Assembly (NCBI GenBank): GCA_003445095.1
Contig: DLVS01000141.1
Location: 1 to 11,880 of the forward strand
Length of the DNA: 11,880 nucleotides
DNA from: Verrucomicrobiales bacterium
Lineage (GTDB): Bacteria > Verrucomicrobiota > Verrucomicrobiia > Limisphaerales > UBA9464
Reading direction: 5' to 3'
Part shown: positions 6,334 to 11,880 of the stretch, piece after piece
How the letters are laid out: every line of letters starts with the position of its first letter
Position numbering within the stretch: position 1 is the stretch's first letter
Position numbers and translations under genes: made by a program
The notes under the pieces: model-generated
Seen by the model: the letters and a program-made list of their open reading frames with translations, nothing else
What the model was told of the DNA's origin: nothing
The model's database searches: none

Positions 6334-7616
6334 GGCGTCACCGGCGCGAAGGAAATGCGCGGCACCAAGGCAAACTTCGCCTGCAATTTCACGAGCAAGA
6401 AGAACAAGCGCATGCGCCAACGAAGACGCCATCCGCCTTCCAGCTCTCCGGCTAAGACGGCATTCACTGCGGCGTAGAGTCCCCACTTCGCCCGAGGCTC
6501 GAGGAACAATTCCATGAACTGGGTCGTGTAGAAATTCTCCACCATCTCCCAATAAATCTCCATCGCGGCCCGAATGCGCCGCTCGTAGGCAATAAAGTGG
6601 GACTGGCCAGCGTGGCCCTCCTTGAGGGCCGCGTCGATCGACTCGGCGCCGAGCTTGCCCGAGAACATGGCGATAAACACACCGCTCGAAAAAATCGGGT
6701 CGATAAACCCGGCGGCATCGCCCACCCGCACGACGCGACGGCTATGAAAGCTGCGATTTCGGTAGCTGAAATCGCTGGTAACGTGCATCGGGGTCACGCA
6801 TCGGGCTTGGGCCAACCGCGCCGCCACCGGCGGACTGGCCGACACAAAATGTTGGAAAACCTCTTCCGCCGGCCGCTTGAACGCCGCCAGCTCATCACGA
6901 TCCATCACCAGGCCGACGCTGACTTTGGCCGGCCGATGGGAATCTCCTAGACAAAGGGGGATGAGCCAAAACCACTTATTGTCGAGCCGAACAATTACCG
7001 TGTCCCCCGCCGGCTCACCCGGATCGAGCGCGACCGATTCGAAATGACCGAAGATCGCGAGCTTCTTGAGTTTCGGGTTCGGCACGCGGATGCCTTCTTG
7101 ATTTCCCGTGAAATTGCCGCGTCCTGAAGCATCGAGCACGAATCGGGCGCGCAACTCCATCGTGGCTCCGTCGTCCGCACGAGCCCTGACGCTCACTTCA
7201 GACTCGCTGGCGACGACCCGTTCGACCCGAACCCCTTCGCGTACCTCGGCTCCGAGGGACGCCGCGTGTTTCAATAAGAGATGATCAAACTTGGCGCGTT
7301 CGACTTGAAACGCCTCCGGGAAGCGAGTGAAGCAGCCTTGGCGGAAAATGAATCCGGTACCTTTGCTGCCGTTGCCGAGGTGAAATTGTGCCCCGCATTT
7401 GCGAGGGAAACCGGCCGCTTGCAAGACTGGCAGCACGCCCAGCTCCTCGAAGATTCCGTGATTGTAGGGCAACAGCGATTCGCCCACGTGGAACCGAGGA
7501 AAGTGCTCCTGCTCGAGGACGACGACTCGGCGGCCGGCTTGGGCCAGTCGGGTGGCCGCGCAACTTCCGCCCGGCCCACCGCCGATGACAATCACATCCC
7601 AATCACTCGCCGACAT
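6330..7616 (-). CDS. FAD-dependent oxidoreductase, flavin-halogenase-like
   Basis: 428 residues. An N-terminal FAD-binding Rossmann motif GGGPGG (residues 12-17) ends with the ribose-binding acid Glu35. It is followed by FPRFHVGESLLP (39-50), FPRKCGAQF with Lys73, DASG (162-165), WFWLIP (215-220) and GDAAGFIDPIFSSGV (299-313). The WxWxIP signature and the HVGESLLP and FIDPxFSSGV blocks are those of flavin-dependent halogenases and their relatives (group 3 flavoproteins, including phenol halogenases and polyene-cluster oxidoreductases). Lys73 sits about where halogenases carry their catalytic lysine, but this is a by-eye alignment. It starts the coupled run oxidoreductase, lipoprotein, MMPL-acyltransferase, LolA, suggesting it oxidises or halogenates an aromatic or acyl precursor before export. 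A reductase role (geranylgeranyl-reductase-like) is also possible. Start ATG has no clear Shine-Dalgarno. Confidence 0.86.
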   Translation of the reverse strand: MSASDWDVIVIGGGPGGSCAATRLAQAGRRVVVLEQEHFPRFHVGESLLPYNHGIFEELGVLPVLQAAGFPRKCGAQFHLGNGSKGTGFIFRQGCFTRFPEAFQVERAKFDHLLLKHAASLGAEVREGVRVERVVASESEVSVRARADDGATMELRARFVLDASGRGNFTGNQEGIRVPNPKLKKLAIFGHFESVALDPGEPAGDTVIVRLDNKWFWLIPLCLGDSHRPAKVSVGLVMDRDELAAFKRPAEEVFQHFVSASPPVAARLAQARCVTPMHVTSDFSYRNRSFHSRRVVRVGDAAGFIDPIFSSGVFIAMFSGKLGAESIDAALKEGHAGQSHFIAYERRIRAAMEIYWEMVENFYTTQFMELFLEPRAKWGLYAAVNAVLAGELEGGWRLRWRMRLFFLLVKLQAKFALVPRISFAPVTP

Positions 7617-7688
7617 CGGTCGGCAGGCTGGCAGGAAGGCGCGGGCGGACCAAGTCCGGTTTCAGTTCGAGCGTCGGAATTCCCGATC

Positions 7689-8552
7689 TCACACATCGCA
7701 AATGGTGACTCCCTGCTTGAGCGAGGTGAGCGCGTCCCGCTTGGGACTGGGAATAAACTCCTGAGCCACGTAGCCTTTGAAACCGGTGCCCACGATGGCC
7801 TGCATAATCGCCGGGTAGAACAGCTCTTGGGTTTCATCAATTTCATGCCGACCCGGTACGCCGCCCGTGTGGTAATGAGCGATGTACGGCGTGGCCTTCT
7901 TAAGCGTCGCGATCACGTCGCCCTCCATGATTTGCATGTGGTAGATGTCGTACAGAAGCTTAAATCGTTCCGAGCCGACGGCCTTGCAGAGTTCGACACC
8001 CCAGGGCGTGCGGTCACATTGGTAATCGGCATGATCCACTTTCGAGTTCAACAGCTCCATCGCGATCGTAACGTTGTTCGTTTCGGCGATGGGCATCAAA
8101 CGCTTCAGGCCGATCGCACAGTTTTTGATTCCCAGTTCATCGTCTTGACCTTCGCGATTCCCCGAAAAGCAAATGATGTTCGGGCAGCCGAGCGCGGCAA
8201 CTTTGGGCGCGGTGGCCGTCGCCCATTCGACAATTTTGTCGTGGTTCTCGAGTCGATTGAGACCCTTGGTAATGCTGCCGGGAATTCCCGAGACCATCGC
8301 GCAGGTGAGACCGTACTTCTGGACGGTGGGGATATCTTGGACCTCGAGGAGCTCGATCGATTTTAGCCCATTCTTGCTGCCCCACTCGGCCAACGTGGCC
8401 AGCTCGATCTTGGGGTAGCACCACTTGCAGACGGAGTGGTTGATATGGCCCTTCATGCCCGAAGCGGCATCGGCGGCTTCGAGCCGGTGAAGCAGAGACG
8501 CCACGGAGGCTGCGGCCGAAGAAGCAAGGGCGGCGCGACGAGAAAGTTTCAT
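7689..8552 (-). CDS. Tat-exported sugar phosphate isomerase/epimerase-like TIM-barrel protein (hydroxypyruvate isomerase family)
   Basis: 287 residues. The N-terminus MKLSRRAALASSAAASVASLL is a twin-arginine signal (SRRAALA), so the folded enzyme, probably with bound metal, is likely sent to the periplasm. The body belongs to the xylose-isomerase-like TIM-barrel superfamily near hydroxypyruvate isomerase: KIELATLAEWGSKNGLKSIELLE, IAMELLNSKVDH, LLYDIYHMQIMEGD, IAHYHTGGVPGRHEID and GYVAQEF supply the usual Glu, Asp, His and Glu metal ligands. The substrate cannot be told; relatives act on small sugars or hydroxypyruvate, and many exported paralogues are uncharacterised. It lies 72 bp upstream of the FAD oxidoreductase on the same strand and is divergent from yggS. 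It could share a transcript with the export module, but the gap and unrelated family make a functional link doubtful. Confidence 0.88.
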   Translation of the reverse strand: MKLSRRAALASSAAASVASLLHRLEAADAASGMKGHINHSVCKWCYPKIELATLAEWGSKNGLKSIELLEVQDIPTVQKYGLTCAMVSGIPGSITKGLNRLENHDKIVEWATATAPKVAALGCPNIICFSGNREGQDDELGIKNCAIGLKRLMPIAETNNVTIAMELLNSKVDHADYQCDRTPWGVELCKAVGSERFKLLYDIYHMQIMEGDVIATLKKATPYIAHYHTGGVPGRHEIDETQELFYPAIMQAIVGTGFKGYVAQEFIPSPKRDALTSLKQGVTICDV

Positions 8553-8686
8553 AGGCGAAGAGGAATTGTGGGCAACGTCCGAGCATCGCCTCCGGGTCGC
8601 AAGTGAAATTCCGGCCGGTCAGACTTGCCCGAGAATTCCTGGCACCGTCCGCTTGTCGGACTGAAGCCGCTCCGCATACTCGGCCC
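8553..8686. promoter_or_regulatory. Divergent intergenic region with a possible promoter for yggS
   Basis: This region of 134 bp separates the TIM-barrel gene (minus) from yggS (plus) and must hold promoters for both. On the plus strand TTGTCG (8653-8658) and CATACT (8675-8680), 16 bp apart, each match the sigma-70 consensus at four of six bases. They would place transcription start at or next to the GTG at 8687. I see no Shine-Dalgarno for either gene. The match is weak. Confidence 0.25.
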
Positions 8687-9409
8687 GTGTCGCTCAGCTC
8701 CAATTTGGCAGTCGTCCGGGAACGAATCTCGGCGGCCTGCCTACGGGCGGGACGTAATCCAGCCGAAGTGACCCTCCTCGCCGTTACGAAGAACCACCCC
8801 GCCGCGACCGTGGCCGAGGCGGTCTCTTTGGGCGTCACACTGTTCGGCGAGAATCGAATCCAGGAGGCGAAGGCGAAGGTCCCGGCATGCCCGTCGCAGG
8901 CGCGGTGGCATTTCATCGGCCACTTGCAGTCGAACAAGGCACGCGAAGCAATACACTGGTTTTCGATGATCGAGAGCCTCGATAGCCTCACGCTGGCGGT
9001 TGAGTTGCAGAAACAGGCCGAGAAACAGGCAAAGACGATGCCTGTTCTAGCCGAGGTCAACGTGGCAGGAGAATCCTCGAAGTTCGGTTGGAATCCGGCT
9101 CAGCTTCTATCTGAACTTCCGCAATTGAACGCTCTGAGCCGCCTCGAACTCCACGGGTTGATGACCGTCGCCCCGTATTCGACAAACCCTGAAAAAGTGC
9201 GCTCTGTTTTTCGACGATTGCGCGAATTGCGAGACCAATGCGTGGATGTCTTGGGTGCACCGTTGACGGTCTTAAGCATGGGGATGAGCGGAGATCTCGA
9301 AGTCGCGATTGAAGAGGGTGCGACTTTGGTCCGAGTCGGCACGGCACTTTTCGGCCCGAGACAATCGCGCCTGGTGAATTCGGCTACTGAAGGCGAGAGC
9401 AGCGCGTAG
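8687..9409 (+). CDS. yggS: YggS/PLPBP family pyridoxal 5'-phosphate homeostasis protein
   Basis: 240 residues with the GTG start chosen here, giving an N-terminus (SLSSNLAVVRERISAACLRAGRN) that aligns with the family's usual beginning; an upstream GTG at 8603 would add 28 atypical residues. YggS is a cytoplasmic single-domain alanine-racemase-fold protein that binds PLP and keeps free PLP and amino-acid pools balanced, without known catalysis. The PLP lysine is Lys35 in LLAVTKNHP. Family motifs follow in order: FGENRIQEAKAK, WHFIGHLQSNKAR, EVNVAGESSKFG, HGLMTVAP, and the phosphate-binding MGMSGDLEVAIEEGATLVRVGTALFG. It is followed after 73 bp by plsY in the same direction, probably one transcript. 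Confidence 0.95.
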   Translation: MSLSSNLAVVRERISAACLRAGRNPAEVTLLAVTKNHPAATVAEAVSLGVTLFGENRIQEAKAKVPACPSQARWHFIGHLQSNKAREAIHWFSMIESLDSLTLAVELQKQAEKQAKTMPVLAEVNVAGESSKFGWNPAQLLSELPQLNALSRLELHGLMTVAPYSTNPEKVRSVFRRLRELRDQCVDVLGAPLTVLSMGMSGDLEVAIEEGATLVRVGTALFGPRQSRLVNSATEGESSA

Positions 9410-9482
9410 CTAAGTTCCAGAGAATCATTAGAGATACAGACTAGCTTCGGCGAGTCGCCCTTTCTACAAGTGCACCCCTGAG

Positions 9483-10124
9483 ATGTTCCTCGGATTTTTC
9501 TTCACTGCGGTAGTGGCGTATTTGGTCGGTTCTTTGCCGACGGGCTATTTGGTCGCCAGAGCCAAAGGCGTCGACCTGCGCGCCCACGGCTCTGGAAACA
9601 TCGGAGCCACCAATGCATTTCGAGTCCTCGGCAAGGGACCGGGCATTCTAGTGCTCTTGGTGGATGCCTTGAAAGGGGTCGCTGCCGTTATGCTCGTTCC
9701 GCTGCTGTTCGCGGAGCGGGCGCCGCCGGAAACGGCAAGTTATCTCGCACTCGTCGCCGGAATCGGAGCCATTCTTGGCCACAACTACACCTGCTGGCTG
9801 AAATTCCGGGGCGGCAAAGGCGTGGCCACCTCGGCGGGAGTGATGGGTGCCTTGTTGCCTTGGGCGCTGGTGATTGCGCTGAGCACCTGGCTCCTCGTGT
9901 TGTTGATGACGCGATACATGTCGATCGCGAGCATCGTCGCCGCGTTGGCGTTGCCGATCGGGACCATTCTTACAACCCGAGATCGTTCCTTGTGGGTGGT
10001 GGCAATCGTGTTGGGGGTCATGGCGATTTGGCGTCATCGCGGCAACGTGCAGCGCCTCCGCGCCGGAACCGAACCGCGGTTCCAATTCGGCGGCAAGTCA
10101 GCTGTGAGTAAGAATGGCTCGTGA
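9483..10124 (+). CDS. plsY: Glycerol-3-phosphate acyltransferase PlsY
   Basis: 213 residues, the normal size. This inner-membrane enzyme transfers an acyl group from acyl-phosphate (made by PlsX) to glycerol-3-phosphate, the first step of phospholipid synthesis. All three conserved PlsY loops are present: SLPTGYLVARAKGVDLRAHG followed by SGNIGATNAFR; GHNYTCWLKFRGGKGVATSAG; and IWRHRGNVQRLRAGTE. Hydrophobic stretches between them fit five membrane segments. The ATG at 9483 has no strong Shine-Dalgarno. The 3' end overlaps the next gene by 11 nt, implying coupled translation with the radical SAM protein. Confidence 0.96.
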   Translation: MFLGFFFTAVVAYLVGSLPTGYLVARAKGVDLRAHGSGNIGATNAFRVLGKGPGILVLLVDALKGVAAVMLVPLLFAERAPPETASYLALVAGIGAILGHNYTCWLKFRGGKGVATSAGVMGALLPWALVIALSTWLLVLLMTRYMSIASIVAALALPIGTILTTRDRSLWVVAIVLGVMAIWRHRGNVQRLRAGTEPRFQFGGKSAVSKNGS

Positions 10125-11100
10125 ATTCCAGAAAGTGTCGGCGGCTTCGGCGCCCTCGCCCTCGCCTGGCCTCGACCAGTGGATTCTCTCGCTGCGGCCT
10201 GATTTGAGCGCGCAGCGTCGAGTCCTGTCCGTGGATCAGCCATCCCGATGGTTGATCGAAACCGAGCCTGATTCCGCTGAACAGTTGCGGTCGGTGCTCA
10301 CGGTGTTCCTCACGAACCGGGAATGTCCGTGGCGATGTCTCATGTGCGATCTGTGGCAGCACACGACGTTGCACTCGGTTCCACTGGGCGCGATTCCACG
10401 CCAAATTCAGGTAGCGCTACACGCCGCGTCGCCGGCCCACTGGATTAAACTGTACAATGCCGGATCCTTCTTTGATTCGGGAGCGATTCCGCCCAGCGAT
10501 CACGCGGCCATTGCCGAACAGTGTCGTTCCTTCGAACGGGTCGTCGTCGAGTGCCATCCGACGCTGGTCGGGCCACGGGTCCTCGCTTTTCGTGATCAAC
10601 TCAACGGAACAAAACTCGAGGTGGCGCTCGGATTGGAAACCGCTCATCCCGAGGTCCTAGCCAAGCTCAACAAACGGATGAGCACACAAGACTTTGCTCG
10701 GGCCGCGGGATTCTTGCGTGATTCCGACATCGCAGTGCGAGCGTTCGTCCTGATCAAACCGCCCTACCTCGACTCAGCCCAAGCCCAGGACTGGGCGGTG
10801 CGTTCAGCCGAATTCGCTCTCGATTCGGGAGCTGAAGTGGTCTCGCTAATCCCCACGCGATCTGGCAATGGGGCGCTCGACGAGCTGGAACGCCACGGAG
10901 AGTTTTCCGAGCCGAGTCTCGAGCTGGTAGAAGAAGTGTTCGATAAGGTTCTCCAACTGAAACGCGGGCGCGTCTTTCTCGACGTCTGGGACTTGGAACG
11001 GCTCGGCAAGGACGAGGTGAATTACGTCGAGCGGCGGGTGCGGTTGGTGCAGATGAACTTGAGTCAGCGAGTTCTGTTGCGTGTGGGCGTCTCTCGTTGA
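10114..11100 (+). CDS. Radical SAM protein resembling archaeosine-synthase partner RaSEA
   Basis: 328 residues. A radical SAM 4Fe-4S motif CPWRCLMC (Cys71, Cys75, Cys78; CX3CX2C) follows TVFLTNRE. Later blocks IKLYNAGSFFDSGAIP, VVECHPTLV, LEVALGLETAHPEVLAKLNKRMSTQDFARAA, VRAFVLIKPPYLD and VVSLIPTRSGNGALDELERHGEF resemble the Elp3-like subgroup that includes RaSEA (TIGR01210), the radical SAM partner of ArcS in making archaeosine in archaeal tRNA. Bacteria do not normally make archaeosine, so the bacterial protein may modify another nucleotide or base; its target is unknown. It overlaps plsY by 11 nt, so they are co-translated, though this does not itself show a shared pathway. Family placement is by motif memory, not alignment. 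Confidence 0.83.
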   Translation: MAREFQKVSAASAPSPSPGLDQWILSLRPDLSAQRRVLSVDQPSRWLIETEPDSAEQLRSVLTVFLTNRECPWRCLMCDLWQHTTLHSVPLGAIPRQIQVALHAASPAHWIKLYNAGSFFDSGAIPPSDHAAIAEQCRSFERVVVECHPTLVGPRVLAFRDQLNGTKLEVALGLETAHPEVLAKLNKRMSTQDFARAAGFLRDSDIAVRAFVLIKPPYLDSAQAQDWAVRSAEFALDSGAEVVSLIPTRSGNGALDELERHGEFSEPSLELVEEVFDKVLQLKRGRVFLDVWDLERLGKDEVNYVERRVRLVQMNLSQRVLLRVGVSR

Positions 11101-11113
11101 CCTGAGAAACGAG
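11093..11113 (+). terminator. Hairpin at the end of the radical SAM gene, weak terminator candidate
   Basis: CTCGTT (11093-11098) and AACGAG (11108-11113) form a 6-bp stem with a 9-nt loop spanning the TGA stop. No T-run follows, so intrinsic termination is doubtful. A second stem GCGGTT/AACCGC (11136-11158) overlaps the end of the convergent purQ. Together they may serve the 49-bp convergent junction. Confidence 0.25.
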
Positions 11114-11149
11114 CCGAATGGCATAAGCCCGTGCCGCGGTTCGAATCCG

Positions 11150-11880
11150 TTAAACCGCCTTCGCGAGTGGCTCTGGCGTCGGAGTTGGGCCAACTGCATC
11201 CTTCTGCCGCTCCTTAAGAGCCGCGACCATACTCGCGAAAACCCACTGACCATCGTCGCTGCCGAGAATTGACTCACTCGCGCGATCGGGATGCGGCATG
11301 AGACCGGCCACATTGAACCGCTCGTTGGCCACGCCCGCGATGTTCAGCAGCGATCCATTCGGATTGGCGAGGTCGGTCAAAGCGCCGGCGGCGTCGCAGT
11401 ACTGCCAGAGGATTTGCCGATTGGCTTGGAGTTTCGAGAGCGTGGTGTCGTCCGCGAAATAGCAACCTTCGCCGTGCGCGATGGGAATCTTCATGAACAG
11501 TTCGCGCGGAATCTCTCTGGTGAACGGCGTGTTGAAATTGGCCGTCTTGAGGAACACCGATTCGCAGTGAAACTGGAGATCGCGATTGCGAACCAACGCC
11601 CCAGGCAAGAGTCCGGCCTCGCACAGGATCTGAAATCCGTTGCAGATGCCCAACACCAGTCCGCCTCTGGCCGCGAACTCCTGGACGGCTTGCATCACTG
11701 GACTGAACCGAGCAATGGCGCCGCATCGCAAATAATCTCCATAACTGAACCCTCCCGGAATGATCACGGCATCGGCCGGTCCGAGGGAGGTTTCCTTGTG
11801 CCACACGAAGGCGCTGGAGTGGCCGAGCGCGCGGAGCGAATGGAGACAGTCTTGGTCACAGTTGCTGGCGGGGAATTGGA
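11150..11880 (-). CDS. purQ: Phosphoribosylformylglycinamidine synthase glutaminase subunit PurQ, 5' end outside window
   Basis: The frame is open to the right edge, so the start lies beyond the window; 242 complete codons plus stop are visible. PurQ is the class I glutamine amidotransferase that supplies ammonia to PurL in the fourth step of purine synthesis, in the cytoplasm. Visible motifs: [19 protein letters not shown] near the N-terminus, [19 protein letters not shown] (oxyanion region), the nucleophile Cys in GICNGFQIL (codon 11642-11644), [11 protein letters not shown], and the His/Glu pair in MPHPDRASE. The C-terminal tail after [12 protein letters not shown] (about 17 residues, Pro/Thr-rich) is a little longer than usual. 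It is convergent with the radical SAM gene. Confidence 0.95.
   Translation of the reverse strand, partial: QFPASNCDQDCLHSLRALGHSSAFVWHKETSLGPADAVIIPGGFSYGDYLRCGAIARFSPVMQAVQEFAARGGLVLGICNGFQILCEAGLLPGALVRNRDLQFHCESVFLKTANFNTPFTREIPRELFMKIPIAHGEGCYFADDTTLSKLQANRQILWQYCDAAGALTDLANPNGSLLNIAGVANERFNVAGLMPHPDRASESILGSDDGQWVFASMVAALKERQKDAVGPTPTPEPLAKAV

Noticed and set aside
7281..8366. Long plus-strand open frame (361 codons) opposite the FAD oxidoreductase and TIM-barrel genes
   Set aside because: It mirrors two well-supported minus-strand genes with clear motifs, and its product shows no recognisable domain; a GC-rich shadow frame.
8137..9060. Minus-strand open frame (307 codons) across the TIM-barrel start and into yggS
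   Set aside because: Out of frame with the TIM-barrel gene and antisense to yggS; no family resemblance.
9449..9465. GGCG-AGT-CGCC followed by CTTTCT between yggS and plsY as a terminator
   Set aside because: Only a 4-bp stem and no real T-run; the genes are close and collinear, so readthrough is likelier.
11138..11148. GGTTCGAATCC, identical to a tRNA T-loop region, preceded by GCCGAATGGCATAAG, which looks a little like a D-arm
   Set aside because: The T stem has one mismatch, no acceptor stem pairs at the required distance, there is no anticodon arm, and the 3' side runs into purQ. Treated as chance or, at most, a tRNA scrap.

Overview
The window looks like chromosomal DNA of a Gram-negative, GC-rich bacterium. 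My best guess is Verrucomicrobiota (Pedosphaera/Limisphaera-like). This rests on the style of the REP-type Y1 transposase, a Tat-exported xylose-isomerase-like TIM barrel, weak Shine-Dalgarno sequences throughout, and outer-membrane functions (LolA-like protein, lipoprotein). It is an inference from family resemblance; no rRNA or other marker is present.

Layout. (1) Positions 1-1612 hold a mobile-element zone. It contains the 3' part of a Y1/REP-associated tyrosine transposase (its start lies before the window) and a second, about 416-bp copy of the transposase tail plus its downstream sequence, directly repeated at an offset of 422 bp. (2) Positions 1663-7616 on the minus strand form a tightly packed operon, read right to left: halogenase-like FAD oxidoreductase, small lipoprotein, a large MMPL exporter fused to an LpxL/HtrB-like acyltransferase, and a LolA-like carrier. 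The first two genes overlap by ATGA and the next is separated by 1 nt. The last junction is interrupted by a 224-bp palindrome-rich element bounded by 19-bp inverted repeats. A Tat-signal TIM-barrel protein (7689-8552) lies just upstream on the same strand. (3) Positions 8687-11100 on the plus strand carry yggS (PLP homeostasis), plsY (glycerol-3-phosphate acyltransferase) and a radical SAM protein resembling the archaeosine-synthase partner RaSEA, overlapping plsY by 11 nt. (4) The 5'-truncated purQ is convergent at the right edge.

How the genes may work together. MMPL exporter, acyltransferase, LolA-like carrier, small lipoprotein and FAD oxidoreductase/halogenase is the accessory set known from aryl-polyene and flexirubin-type lipid pigment clusters, where it sits beside ketosynthases and acyl carrier proteins. 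Here no ketosynthase, ACP, dehydratase or ligase gene is in the window, and transporter and acyltransferase are one polypeptide. The most interesting candidate system is therefore a compact module for making and delivering an acylated, possibly halogenated or oxidised, lipid to the outer membrane, detached from its usual polyketide genes. The structured repeat has disturbed it: it supplies the stop codon of the fusion gene and leaves the LolA-like gene without a convincing start codon.
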